From Fen-1258 sp947085815 (GTDB lineage: Bacteria > Bacteroidota > Ignavibacteria > Ignavibacteriales > Melioribacteraceae), in NCBI GenBank assembly GCA_947085815.1, contig CAMTXU010000018.1:1-64000 (forward strand): DNA of 64,000 bases, written 5' to 3'. Position numbers and translations under genes: made by a program. Below the pieces are notes generated by a model. That model worked only from the letters and a program-made list of their open reading frames with translations. It had not been told where the DNA came from and ran no database searches. Shown one piece after another: positions 19,559 through 28,982 of this stretch. Position 1 is the stretch's first letter; each line of letters begins with the position of its first letter.

Positions 19559-20428
19559 TTATTGATTCCCAAGAATCAAAGGTAATCCGCTTTTTCCACT
19601 TCCGATAACTACAATTTTAGCATTAGTCGAGCTCGCTAATTTTTCCGTTGCTTCAATTCCTTTCCATTGTAAATAGTTCTGGCTAATTCCTCTGGCAACT
19701 ATCTCTTGGAAATCAGCAATACCTTTTGCTTCGATACGTTTACGGTCTGCTTCCTGTTCTTCTTTCTTTAGAACAAATTGCATTTGTTGACTGGCTTGTT
19801 CTGCCTGAAGTTTTTGTTCAATAGATGCAGTCAGTCCCGTTGGTAATATTATCTGCCTCATAGGTGCAGATTCAATTATGATGCCTCTCGGACCGACCAA
19901 TTTTTCTAACTCGTCTTTCATTTCAGTGGCTAACTGTTCACGCGAGGCAGTGTAAAGAGCTTTAGCATCATACCTCGATGTTACGCCTCTAACAACTGAG
20001 CGGAATTGAGGTACAAGGATTATCTCCTCGTAATTCTCGCCAACAGATTTGTAAATCTTTGACGCATTTTCTGGATCGAGGCTGTAAAGTAAACTAATTT
20101 CAAGTTGAACACTCATTCCTTCTTTAGACGGAACATTCATGTTCTCTTTCAATTCTTGGGTCTTGATGCTGAATTTAAGAACATTAGCCATAGGATTAAC
20201 AAAGTTTACACCGGATTTCAAAGTAGTGTTACTGACACTTCCCAGAAAATCCACAACGCCAACAGTTCCTGCAGGTACAACGGTAAAACATTGAGCCAGA
20301 ATAAGAATTCCACCAACCATAATTCCGATGAGTGAAAATTTTGCTTCTTGAATTTTTCCACTTTTTTTCGAGCCGAAATAGATGAAAACCGATCCGACCA
20401 ATAATATCAGTGCAATTACAAATAACAT
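19559..20428 (-). CDS. Prohibitin/SPFH (band 7) family membrane protein
   Basis: 289 residues: an N-terminal hydrophobic region with two segments (residues 1-18 and 32-52), then the SPFH domain beginning VVPAGTVGVVDFLG and a C-terminal coiled-coil rich in Glu/Lys/Gln (about 205-245). Family members form large ring-like assemblies that scaffold membranes and regulate proteases such as FtsH. The start has a textbook AAGGAGG. It is monocistronic as far as can be seen. Confidence 0.9.
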   Translation of the reverse strand: MLFVIALILLVGSVFIYFGSKKSGKIQEAKFSLIGIMVGGILILAQCFTVVPAGTVGVVDFLGSVSNTTLKSGVNFVNPMANVLKFSIKTQELKENMNVPSKEGMSVQLEISLLYSLDPENASKIYKSVGENYEEIILVPQFRSVVRGVTSRYDAKALYTASREQLATEMKDELEKLVGPRGIIIESAPMRQIILPTGLTASIEQKLQAEQASQQMQFVLKKEEQEADRKRIEAKGIADFQEIVARGISQNYLQWKGIEATEKLASSTNAKIVVIGSGKSGLPLILGNQ

Positions 20429-20645
20429 AGTTCCTCCTTAGATGCTTTGTTCTAAAATAGATATAACAAGATAAGAATTATGAGATCAAAGAAGAAGGCT
20501 GGTGATTCTTAAAATAGATGTAAAAGTTATTTCGTCTGGAACATGTATGAGGCGTATCTAGAAAGGTCTTTTATGCAAATTTACTATATGAAGACAAACC
20601 CAATTCAAAATATTTTTACTTTAGATATACCTTTTTAGAGTAGAC

Positions 20646-20841
20646 TCATGTATCATTATAATATTTTGCAAATGCTTTTTCTAACTCTACCCAGGGAGTC
20701 TTTTCTGATAGCTGATACATGGACTCTTTCGGGTTGAGCATTTCTTTGAGTCCTTGGTACAAAAAGCTTTCTTAATGCTGATTTGGTGAGCTGCTTTTCA
20801 TCGAGTTGCTTCCAGTTTTTGTGAAATATTCTGCACTGTTT
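20646..20841 (-). pseudogene. Remnant of an IS5-like transposase N-terminus
   Basis: On the minus strand two adjoining frames read RIFHKNWKQLDEKQL and then YQGLKEMLNPKESMYQL...WVELEKAFAKYY before a stop. The second piece looks like the N-terminal start of IS5-type transposases (small helix, LNP, LYxL, W..E..F..YY). No start codon, no catalytic DDE part and a frame change: a decayed fragment only. Identification is by eye. Confidence 0.4.
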
Positions 20842-20963
20842 TTATTCCTTTTCGGGTTCAATACCCCGATCCGCCTATGGGCGGATTGTCCGTAGGACTC
20901 CTTCGGAGCTTCGAGCTAGTTCATTTATCGTTTTGGACAGATCTGTTTTTGTTAAAGAAATCC
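20842..20963. repeat. Palindromic intergenic sequence
   Basis: Contains a perfect palindrome ATCCGCC-TATG-GGCGGAT (20869-20886) and a second small hairpin CTCC-TTC-GGAG (20898-20908). It lies between the transposase remnant and the end of the phosphorylase gene, so it may be the outer part of the old insertion or a terminator. The stretch 20429-20645 shows nothing recognisable. Confidence 0.4.
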
Positions 20964-22268
20964 TTACTTCAAAATTTGCTTAATCAACTTTACTTTATTC
21001 ACTTTTTGGTTAGTAACCTTTATTGCATTGAGGAGTTTATCTCTAACCTCATCAACCTTTTTACCTCTATCTGTAAAAATTTCTGCGATCAAATCACCTT
21101 TTTTCAAACATGTGCCAATCTTCGGATAGAAAATTATTCCCGCTTTAGGGTCGATAACATCGTCTTTCTTCAATCTGCCGCCGCCAAGTTCAATTGAAGC
21201 CATTCCAAGCTCATAAACATCAATTGATGCCACATAACCATTTTTTTCTGCCAATATTTTTTCATGATACTTCGACTTAGGATATTTCCCCGGGTTCTTG
21301 ATAAGAGAGATATCTCCGCCCTGCAGTTCAACAAACTCCAGAAACTTTTCGAATGCTTTTCCATTATCAATCAACTCTTGCGAGATTTTAATTCCTTCTT
21401 TAATCGATTTTGCTTTTCCGCCAAGATATATCATAGCTCCGCTAAGATTGAGAGTTACTTCAAGAAGGTCGTCAACTTTTTCGCCTTGCAACACTTTTAT
21501 GGATTCGTAAACTTCAAGCCAATTACCAATATAATTCCCTAGCGGTTGGTTCATGTCGGTTATAAAACCGATCACTTTTTTATTAAATGATTTTGCAGTG
21601 TTGATTAAAGAATCCGCAAGTTCTTTAGCATCACTTTGTTTCCTCATGAAAGCGCCCGAACCAGTTTTTACGTCAAGCACAAGACCGTCAATTCCTTCTG
21701 CAAGTTTTTTACTCATTATACTTGCTGTAATCAGCGGTATCGATTCAACAGTTGCTGTTACATCTCGCAGAGCATAAATCATTTTATCTGCGGGTGCAAT
21801 TTCTTTTGTCTGTCCTATTAATACAGCTCCGCATTTTTTAAGAACCGATTTATATTCTTCTAAACTAAGATCTGTTCTATAACCCGGGATCGCTTCAAGT
21901 TTATCAAGCGTTCCGCCTGTATGACCAAGCGCGCGCCCGCTTATCATAGGAACTTTCACGCCGGCAGAGGCAACAATTGGAGCGAGTATTAAGGAAGTTT
22001 TATCTCCAACACCACCTGTTGAATGTTTATCAATTTTTATTCCTTCAATTGAGGATAAATCTAAAACCTCTCCGCTGTATAACATGGTGCTTGTTAAAGC
22101 AGCAGTTTCACGTTTGTTCAATCCTTTGATAAACGCAGCCATAAGAAATGCTGCTATTTGATAGTCAGGTATTTTTTCTTGGATAAAATTGGTTATCAGA
22201 AAATTAATTTCCTCAATTGTTAATGTTTTTCCATCCCGCTTTTTTCTGATGAGTTCTACGGTGTTCAC
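20964..22268 (-). CDS. pdp: Pyrimidine-nucleoside (thymidine) phosphorylase
   Basis: 434 residues. Cleaves thymidine or uridine with phosphate to give the free base and (deoxy)ribose-1-phosphate in nucleoside salvage. The glycosyltransferase family 3 layout is clear: helical N-domain, KHSTGGVGDKTSL phosphate loop, and the signature SGRALGHTGGTLDKLE. A PYNP C-terminal domain closes the protein. Whether it prefers thymidine (DeoA) or both pyrimidines (Pdp) cannot be told; length fits Pdp. Confidence 0.93.
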   Translation of the reverse strand: MNTVELIRKKRDGKTLTIEEINFLITNFIQEKIPDYQIAAFLMAAFIKGLNKRETAALTSTMLYSGEVLDLSSIEGIKIDKHSTGGVGDKTSLILAPIVASAGVKVPMISGRALGHTGGTLDKLEAIPGYRTDLSLEEYKSVLKKCGAVLIGQTKEIAPADKMIYALRDVTATVESIPLITASIMSKKLAEGIDGLVLDVKTGSGAFMRKQSDAKELADSLINTAKSFNKKVIGFITDMNQPLGNYIGNWLEVYESIKVLQGEKVDDLLEVTLNLSGAMIYLGGKAKSIKEGIKISQELIDNGKAFEKFLEFVELQGGDISLIKNPGKYPKSKYHEKILAEKNGYVASIDVYELGMASIELGGGRLKKDDVIDPKAGIIFYPKIGTCLKKGDLIAEIFTDRGKKVDEVRDKLLNAIKVTNQKVNKVKLIKQILK

Positions 22269-22309
22269 ATTACCTCCTGTAGAATTAGAGTATGAATAAA
22301 ATTATAAGT

Positions 22310-22333
22310 ATGAGCAAGATCACGAGCAAGGGC
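22310..22333. repeat. 12-bp repeat units (ATGAGCAAGATC type)
   Basis: Two tandem 12-mers, ATGAGCAAGATC and ACGAGCAAGGGC, in the divergent region between the phosphorylase and pepT, preceded by a weaker ATGAATAAAATT copy. The same unit appears at 36603-36638 and 38122-38173. Confidence 0.55.
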
Positions 22334-22453
22334 GAGATCTTAAAAACTAAAAGTTGGTGGCTAAGAGCTAATTGCTTTATACACATTGAAACTCACACAC
22401 AATTTCTATTAACTTACCATTAAAATATTCACATAAATAGAACTGAGGCTAAA

Positions 22454-23704
22454 ATGTTTGATCCTAATTACAAATTTTCTTGTATTGACCGCTTTCTAAA
22501 ATACGTAAAATATGATACTCAATCGAACGAAGATTCAACAACATTTCCAAGCGATCCAAAGCAACTTGAACTTAGTAAAGCGTTGGTAGTGGAATTAAAA
22601 GAGATTGGGCTTAAAGATGCCGAGATGGATGAATACGGATATGTGATGGCTACACTTCCTTCGAATACGAACAAAAATGTTCCGACTATTGGGTTTATTG
22701 CTCACGTTGATACTTCTCCGGCGGTGACCGGGACAAATGTTAATCCTATTATTCACAAAAATTATCAAGGGGGAGATATTGTTCTTCCTAAAGATCCAAC
22801 TAAAATAATTGATGCCGCCGGTAATCCTGAATTGAAAGAAATGATTGGAATGGACATCATCACAACAGATGGTACAACACTACTTGGCGCCGATGACAAA
22901 GCAGGCATAGCCGAAATAATGGATGCAATGAATTACCTGATTCAGCATCCTGAAGTAAAACATGGAGTGCTCCGTGTCTGTTTTACTCCCGATGAAGAAG
23001 TTGGTCGCGGTACAGAAAAGTTTGATGTGAAAAAATATGGTGCTAAATATGCTTATACAATTGATGGCTCTACCCGCGGCGAAGTTGAAACTGAAACATT
23101 CTGCGCCGATGCAGTTATTCTCAAGTTTAACGGAAAGAATGTTCATCCCGGTTATGCAAAGGATAAAATGATCAATGCTGTTAAAGTTGCATCAAGATTT
23201 TTAGAAATGCTTCCTTCAAGTTCACTCTCGCCCGAAACAACGGATAAGCGGGAAGGCTATGTACACCCTACTTCTATAAAAAGTGATGAAACTCTCGCTA
23301 CTATTAAATTCATCATTCGTGATTTTGATGCGGGTAAACTGAAGGAGTATGAAAATTTATTAAAGGAACTTGCCGAAAAAGCTGTATTGCAATTTCCTGG
23401 TTCTTCAATGGAGTTTGAAGTAATTGAGCAGTATCGCAATATGAAATACATTTTGGATCAGCATCCTATGGTTGAAGCCTACGCTGTTGAAGCTCTGAAC
23501 CGTCTCGGCATCAAACCAATTAATTCGGCAATACGCGGCGGAACCGATGGAGCGCGCTTAAGTTTTATGGGTTTACCCGCGCCTAATTTATTTGCAGGCG
23601 GACATAATTTTCATGGCTTTTTAGAATATATAGCCGTTCAAGATATGGAAGCAGCGGTGAAGATGATTGTTACACTTGCCAATGTTTGGGAAGATAAAGC
23701 TTAA
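22454..23704 (+). CDS. pepT: Peptidase T (tripeptide aminopeptidase)
   Basis: 416 residues, M20 metallopeptidase. Releases N-terminal residues from tripeptides in the cytoplasm. Zinc ligands and catalytic residues are visible: AHVDTSP (first His and Asp), GADDKAG (bridging Asp), PDEEVGRG (catalytic Glu pair), IDGSTRGE and the late GGHNFHG. A GGTDGARLS segment is typical of PepT. The dimerisation lid lies between about residues 210 and 320. Full length. Confidence 0.95.
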   Translation: MFDPNYKFSCIDRFLKYVKYDTQSNEDSTTFPSDPKQLELSKALVVELKEIGLKDAEMDEYGYVMATLPSNTNKNVPTIGFIAHVDTSPAVTGTNVNPIIHKNYQGGDIVLPKDPTKIIDAAGNPELKEMIGMDIITTDGTTLLGADDKAGIAEIMDAMNYLIQHPEVKHGVLRVCFTPDEEVGRGTEKFDVKKYGAKYAYTIDGSTRGEVETETFCADAVILKFNGKNVHPGYAKDKMINAVKVASRFLEMLPSSSLSPETTDKREGYVHPTSIKSDETLATIKFIIRDFDAGKLKEYENLLKELAEKAVLQFPGSSMEFEVIEQYRNMKYILDQHPMVEAYAVEALNRLGIKPINSAIRGGTDGARLSFMGLPAPNLFAGGHNFHGFLEYIAVQDMEAAVKMIVTLANVWEDKA

Positions 23705-23708
23705 TAAG

Positions 23709-23862
23709 TCACCTTACGCAAAGACATTTTGATTTGTCATTCTGACCCCGATCTATGGGGGGAAGAATCTAAAAACTTCTATTCGTTCGATTCTGAGATT
23801 CTTCACTTCCCCGCAAAGCGGGGTAAACTGTTCCGTTCAGAATGACACCTTGCATAAGGTGA
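23709..23862. repeat. MITE-like palindromic element, TIR type TCACCTTACGCAAAG
   Basis: Terminal inverted repeats TCACCTTACGCAAAG and CCTTGCATAAGGTGA match at 13 of 15 positions. The right half shares an identical 44-nt run with the element at 14497-14673 (23804-23847 versus 14593-14636), including CCCCGCAAAGCGGGG and TTCAGAATGACA. Non-coding; it starts four bases after the pepT stop. Confidence 0.75.
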
Positions 23863-23941
23863 GTTAAAAATTATTTGTAACCTTGGGTGCTCGTCATTAA
23901 GTGCCCAAGGTTTTTCTTATCATTAACTCGCCGGAGAAAAA

Positions 23942-25690
23942 ATGAGTTGGTTTTTGGGAGGCATTGGTCATTTCAATCAGGAATTCCTCTCAACAGTTAA
24001 GCAATTAATTCCTTCGCCATTAATGCAGACAGTGTCTGAAAATATCTTCTTATTTGCAGGTGGAATTACGAACACATGTAAATTCAAATTAGATAATTCT
24101 CACCAAAAAAATAATTGGGTTCAAGTGGGAATTGGCATCTCCCAAGAGAATTCAAGAAAATTTTTATCAACTGATGATTGGGATCAAATCGTCATTAATT
24201 GTGATGAAGAAAAAATCGAGCTGGACGGACATTACGTTTTACTCAGTTGGAATTTGGACAGGATAACATTTGTAACCGATAGACTTGGTCTTAGAGATTT
24301 TTATTATTGTACAGATATTCGAGGAAACATTCTATACTCAACGCGGATAGACTGGCTTGCCAATTTGATTCCCACGGAAATTAATTTCAAAGAATTCGGC
24401 AGCAGGTGGCTCTTATTCAATCAAATTTCCTCAAAAAGCGTTTTAAGAAATATACACAGAGTGGTAAGCGGTTCGATTTTAATTGTTGATAGAAAAACTA
24501 AACAAGTTATAGAGAAGAAAAACAATTGGCTGCCATACATAAACCCGGATATTTTTTCCGAGAAAGATTTTTCCTCTGAACTTGAAGATTTAATTACCTT
24601 CCCGATCAAAAATAATAAGTTATCCCTCAGTTTATCGGGTGGTTTAGATTCACGTGTTATTCTTTCGTATTTGCTAAAGCATTTCGGAAATTGGGATACA
24701 CATTCCTTCGGGAGTGCAGAACATCTGGATTTTATTATAGCCCAAAAAATGGCAAATGACCTTGGAGTTGTTCATCGACAAATTGAAGCTCCCCCAACTT
24801 CGATAGATGAATTCATTGTTACATTAAAAGATTATCTCGGTCAAACGGTAATCAACACATCTGCTTTATCTTTGTTGCAGCTGGGGAATTACAAGTTGCT
24901 GCAAAATTCTCCCGAAATAATAATTGATGGGTGTCTTGGAGAATTATGGCGGCGGCAGTTTTTTAACCGGTTATCATTTTTCGGACAAAAATATATTCTA
25001 CGTAGAGATTATAAGAATATTGCAAAACTAGTTTCATTGCACCGTGCGGATATTTTTAATGACGATATAAATTGTCTGATGCGTGAAGGATGCTATGAAC
25101 AAATTTCTAATATTTATGATCTTTTGCCTGAACCGGAAATTATTGGCGTGAATAATTGGATTGATCTATTTGCAATCAAAACAAGATTTCCAAACTACTT
25201 TTTGCACGAGCAGGCACGAACCGATTCCATTGTTCTTTCATATATGCCTTTCGCACAATTGTCAATTCTAAATAAACTTCTTTCGCTTGACTATTCAGTA
25301 AAGACTAATGCAAAAATGTTAAAGAGAATAATTAATTCTAATGCGCCAATACTCAAAAAATATTCGTTAGTCAAAGGAGACATACAGCATCCCTATTTAA
25401 TGAATTCATTTCAGACTCGACTTTATGCATGGGTGTTAAAATTTACCAATAGAAGCAGAGAAAAAAACTCTATCAATGACTCAATAATAAATAGATTAGC
25501 AGTTTTTTTGAGAGACAGCTTGATTTCAAAATCTGTTAAAGAAAATGATTTATACAATTGTGAAAAAATCAAAAAACTTACCGATTTATTAGACAAAGGA
25601 AAAAGTAGCAAGCAAGATATATGTGAATTAGATTGGTGGCTTTCTTTCGAACTATTTAGGCAGCAAATAAAAAAATCCGCTGATTTTTAA
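23942..25690 (+). CDS. Asparagine synthase-like protein lacking the N-terminal cysteine
   Basis: 582 residues with the asparagine-synthase-B layout: an N-terminal Ntn-amidotransferase-like half (TDRLGLRDFYY is the familiar active-site-side motif) and a C-terminal ATP-pyrophosphatase half with the PP-loop SLSGGLDSRVIL near residue 231. The residue after Met is Ser, not the Cys that AsnB uses to hydrolyse glutamine, so glutamine use is doubtful. Proteins of this shape also make amide bonds in peptide or glycan modification. No precursor or partner gene is nearby, so the substrate is unknown. It stands alone after a MITE-like element. Confidence 0.8.
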   Translation: MSWFLGGIGHFNQEFLSTVKQLIPSPLMQTVSENIFLFAGGITNTCKFKLDNSHQKNNWVQVGIGISQENSRKFLSTDDWDQIVINCDEEKIELDGHYVLLSWNLDRITFVTDRLGLRDFYYCTDIRGNILYSTRIDWLANLIPTEINFKEFGSRWLLFNQISSKSVLRNIHRVVSGSILIVDRKTKQVIEKKNNWLPYINPDIFSEKDFSSELEDLITFPIKNNKLSLSLSGGLDSRVILSYLLKHFGNWDTHSFGSAEHLDFIIAQKMANDLGVVHRQIEAPPTSIDEFIVTLKDYLGQTVINTSALSLLQLGNYKLLQNSPEIIIDGCLGELWRRQFFNRLSFFGQKYILRRDYKNIAKLVSLHRADIFNDDINCLMREGCYEQISNIYDLLPEPEIIGVNNWIDLFAIKTRFPNYFLHEQARTDSIVLSYMPFAQLSILNKLLSLDYSVKTNAKMLKRIINSNAPILKKYSLVKGDIQHPYLMNSFQTRLYAWVLKFTNRSREKNSINDSIINRLAVFLRDSLISKSVKENDLYNCEKIKKLTDLLDKGKSSKQDICELDWWLSFELFRQQIKKSADF

Positions 25691-25791
25691 TTACCGAGCC
25701 GTTACTGAAAAAAGTATTATTTTATAATCCATCATTAACAGGATGTTCTGTTTAGTGTAGTCATTTACAAATTATTTGTTAAAGATAATTT

Positions 25792-26643
25792 ATGCCGCAA
25801 AGATTAAAACGAGCAACCGACATTGCTCTAGGAATTAATATCTTTCTATTCATTATTAAGTCAATTGTCGGTTATCTCTCCAATTCGATTGCAGTAATTT
25901 CCGAGGCTTTGAACTCACTTACGGATATTCTTTCTTCAATCGGAATTAAATATGCAGTAAAAATCTCACGCGATAAACCGGACGTGAAGCATCAATTCGG
26001 ACATAGTGCCGCTCAACCCATTGCCGCCTTTATTCTTTCTGTATTTGCTTTTGTTGTGGGAATAAATATTATAGAAGAATCCATTAAGCGGTTAATCGAG
26101 CCGAAAGATATAAATACAATACCGCCGGTATATGTTGTCTTGATCATTACTATGATTATAAAAATTGTGCTGAGCCGTTATCAGATTCGAATTGGGAAGA
26201 TGTTTAATAGTACGGCAGTTAGAGCCGCTTCGGTAGATAGCATTAATGATGTTCTTGCATCATTTATCGCCTTGCTTGGGGTTATTGGCGCGGCGTATAA
26301 TTTCAAATTCATTGATAGCATTGCCGGAATTCTTGTCGCTATGTTTATTTTCAAAACTGGGTATGAGGTTGCAAGAGAAAATATGGATTACCTGATGGGA
26401 CGATCGGCTAGTCAAGATTTTCATGAACAAATCAGGGCAGTCACTCTGAATATCGTCGGTGTTAAAGGCATCAACGATCTTCGTTCTCATTATGTGGGTG
26501 ATAAATTTCATATCGAAATTCATATTGAAGTTGATAAAGATGTTTCCACCGAAATCTCTCACGATATTGGTAACAAAGTCCGCTTTGAATTAGAAGAGAT
26601 TGACGAGGTGCAAAAGGTCTTTGTACACGTGGATCCGGTATAG
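25792..26643 (+). CDS. Cation diffusion facilitator (CDF) transporter
   Basis: 283 residues with six predicted membrane helices and a cytoplasmic C-terminal ferredoxin-like domain. Metal-site segments: SEALNSLTDILSS in TM2 (Asn/Asp pair), HQFGHSAAQPIAAF in the loop, and VDSINDVLAS in TM5 (Asp-x3-Asp). The DxxxD in TM5 and the N-x3-D in TM2 differ from the H/D-x3-D of zinc exporters, so manganese or iron is as likely as zinc. Proton-coupled export from the cytoplasm is the family role. Confidence 0.9.
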   Translation: MPQRLKRATDIALGINIFLFIIKSIVGYLSNSIAVISEALNSLTDILSSIGIKYAVKISRDKPDVKHQFGHSAAQPIAAFILSVFAFVVGINIIEESIKRLIEPKDINTIPPVYVVLIITMIIKIVLSRYQIRIGKMFNSTAVRAASVDSINDVLASFIALLGVIGAAYNFKFIDSIAGILVAMFIFKTGYEVARENMDYLMGRSASQDFHEQIRAVTLNIVGVKGINDLRSHYVGDKFHIEIHIEVDKDVSTEISHDIGNKVRFELEEIDEVQKVFVHVDPV

Positions 26644-26763
26644 ATACTTGTTACTCGTTACTGGCTGCTAGTAAAAGAAAATTGTTTTTCCTGTGTTAAG
26701 AATCTAGTATCCAGTATATAGAATTATTTTTTATTTTTCATCCAGTAATCAGAAGAGAAATCA

Positions 26764-28458
26764 ATGAAAGAGATAACGAAACATACTCTGCTTCAGGTTC
26801 TGAATTTCAGCGCAGAAAATTTTATGGATCGTCCGGTAGTTTCATATGTGGATAAACCAAAAATCACCTACCGGGAATTCAAAATAAAAGTCAATTCGGT
26901 TTCTACATTTTTGAAAGATGCGGGAGTAATAGCCGGCGATAAAGTTGCAATTCTAAGTGAAAACCAGCCCAACTGGGGAATAGCGTACTTTGCAATTACA
27001 ACCATGGGTGCTATTGCTGTTCCTATTATGACTGAATTTCATTCATCAGAAGTTCATCACGTCCTTCGTCATTCGGAAAGTAGGGCAATTTTTGTCTCAG
27101 CAAAATATTTTAGTAAGATTGAAGATGCCGAGGTTGATTCTCTTGGTACAAGAGTTTTACTTGATGACTTTTCAGTCATTCCCGTCAATACAAAAAATGA
27201 TCTTATAAAAGAAGTTATTGCTGACGGTAAGAAAGAGTTTGCTAAAATTAAGGAGGCAGCGCTTAAATTTGTTGGTTTGTTACCGGGTGAAGTTGAAGAA
27301 GAGAGCACTGCTCTGATACTTTATACAAGCGGTACTACTGGGCATTCTAAAGGAGTGATTCTTACACATAAAAACATAGTATCCGACGCACTCTCAACAT
27401 TGAATATGGTTGATGTCGATTCAAACTCCAGATTTTTATCTATTCTTCCTCTCTTCCACACTATTGAATCAACGCTTGGTTTAGTTGTACCGGTCATTAG
27501 AGGCGCCTCGATAACCTATCTGGATAAACCACCAACTGCAGCGGTTCTTCTTCCTGTACTTACAAAAGTAAAACCTACAATTATGATTGCCGTTCCGCTT
27601 ATAATCGAAAAAATATTTCGCAATAAGATTTTACCGGAATTTAATAAGATGGCGCTTGTCCGCGGACTTTATAAAATTCCAACTATTCGAAAACGATTAC
27701 ATAAAATTGCCGGGAAAAAATTGATGCAAACATTTGGCGGTGAATTAAAAATGTTTTGCATCGGAGGCGCTTCTCTTGCTGCGGACGTTGAAAGATTTTT
27801 AAGTGAAGCTGAATTTCCTTACGCAATCGGATACGGCTTGACCGAGACTTCTCCGCTTGTTACGGGAACAGGTCCAGAGGGTGTACGTTTCCGTTCCGCG
27901 GGAAAAGTTATGCAGTGGATGCAAATTAAAATCGATAATCCGGGCACCAAAAACGGAGAAGGTGAGATTCTTATTAAAGGTCCCAATGTGATGAAAGGTT
28001 ATTACAGAGATACGGAAAAAACAAAAGAAGTATTTACAGAAGATGGCTGGTTCAAGAGTGGTGATCTTGGGGTGATGGATAAGGATGGTTACCTGTATAT
28101 TAAGGGAAGATCGAAAAATGTAATTATTGGCGCCAATGGGAAAAATATTTATCCGGAAGAGGTTGAATCAATCATAAATGAATTTCAATATGTTTCAGAA
28201 TCTTTGGTGATAGAAAGAGGAGACCAACTGATTGCAAAAATATATCTGAACTATGATGAAATTGATCTTGAGTTTAAGATACAGCGGCTAACCGAGCCGA
28301 AAGCAAGAGAGATTATTAACAAAATTTTATCCGATCTTCTTATTCAAATTAATGAGCGGGTTAATACTTTTTCCCGCATTCAGAAAATAATAGAACAGCG
28401 TGAGCCGTTTGAGAAAACGCCAACACAGAAAATAAAACGCTATCTGTATGTTGAATAA
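26764..28458 (+). CDS. AMP-dependent long-chain acyl-CoA synthetase family protein
   Basis: 564 residues, ANL superfamily. Activates a carboxylic acid, probably a fatty acid, to acyl-AMP and then acyl-CoA. The P-loop signature LILYTSGTTGHSKGV (about residue 185), the YGLTETSP motif, the hinge SGDLGVMDKDGYLYIKGR and the C-terminal Lys region (KTPTQKIKRY) are present. There is an extended Glu-Val-rich linker before the P-loop. Chain length preference cannot be inferred. Upstream spacer (26644-26763) contains ATCCAGTAT-type repeat words. Confidence 0.9.
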   Translation: MKEITKHTLLQVLNFSAENFMDRPVVSYVDKPKITYREFKIKVNSVSTFLKDAGVIAGDKVAILSENQPNWGIAYFAITTMGAIAVPIMTEFHSSEVHHVLRHSESRAIFVSAKYFSKIEDAEVDSLGTRVLLDDFSVIPVNTKNDLIKEVIADGKKEFAKIKEAALKFVGLLPGEVEEESTALILYTSGTTGHSKGVILTHKNIVSDALSTLNMVDVDSNSRFLSILPLFHTIESTLGLVVPVIRGASITYLDKPPTAAVLLPVLTKVKPTIMIAVPLIIEKIFRNKILPEFNKMALVRGLYKIPTIRKRLHKIAGKKLMQTFGGELKMFCIGGASLAADVERFLSEAEFPYAIGYGLTETSPLVTGTGPEGVRFRSAGKVMQWMQIKIDNPGTKNGEGEILIKGPNVMKGYYRDTEKTKEVFTEDGWFKSGDLGVMDKDGYLYIKGRSKNVIIGANGKNIYPEEVESIINEFQYVSESLVIERGDQLIAKIYLNYDEIDLEFKIQRLTEPKAREIINKILSDLLIQINERVNTFSRIQKIIEQREPFEKTPTQKIKRYLYVE

Positions 28459-28477
28459 TTCTGGATTCTGGATATCA

Positions 28478-28516
28478 GATACTGGAAGCTTTCAAAGTAA
28501 ATAAGTATCCAGTATC
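28478..28516. repeat. Inverted repeat of the TCCAGTATC family
   Basis: GATACTGGA (28478-28486) faces TCCAGTATC (28508-28516), with further GCATCAAG words to its right. Related words (TAGTATCCAGTATATAG) occur at 26704-26722. It lies between two convergent genes and its right flank supplies the last codons and stop of the following minus-strand gene. Confidence 0.5.
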
Positions 28517-28521
28517 GAGCA

Positions 28522-28878
28522 TCAAGAATTCAGCATCAAGGCTTCTCTCTCTTTCTTTGGAAGACTGGCTACAATCAATTCATAGGAATGGTCAATCCAT
28601 TGTAATATATCTCTCTCTGTAACAGATCCGTTCAAGGTAATAGTATTCCAATGCGTTTTGTTCATGTGATAACCGGGTATAACGGCATCATATCTTTCAC
28701 GAAGCTCAACTGCTAATTCCGGATCGCATTTTAAGTTGATTGTATGGGGCGGCTTTAGATTAGCGAGGCAAAATATTTTGTTCACCACTTTGAAGACAAA
28801 AACTTCCTCGCCGAAAGGAAATCCTTCCGTTACCCTTTTCTTCTTAAGACAGTATTTGCGAACTTTTTCTATATCCAT
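28522..28878 (-). CDS. MmcQ/YjbR family protein
   Basis: 118 residues with the compact YjbR fold: FPFGEEVFVFKVVNKIF, then INLKCDPELAVELRERYDAVIPGYHMNKTHWNTI, a pattern seen throughout the family. Members are often described as DNA-binding on structural grounds, but function is not established. The C-terminal LMLNS is encoded by the intergenic repeat and differs from the family core. Stands alone. Confidence 0.87.
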   Translation of the reverse strand: MDIEKVRKYCLKKKRVTEGFPFGEEVFVFKVVNKIFCLANLKPPHTINLKCDPELAVELRERYDAVIPGYHMNKTHWNTITLNGSVTERDILQWIDHSYELIVASLPKKEREALMLNS

Positions 28879-28982
28879 AATTGTTCTACTCTTAAATGAT
28901 GCCGGAATTTAGCATTATTTTTATGAAACTAAACTTGTATTTTGGTGTAAGAGATTTCAACTAATTTAATGTCGGAAAACAA

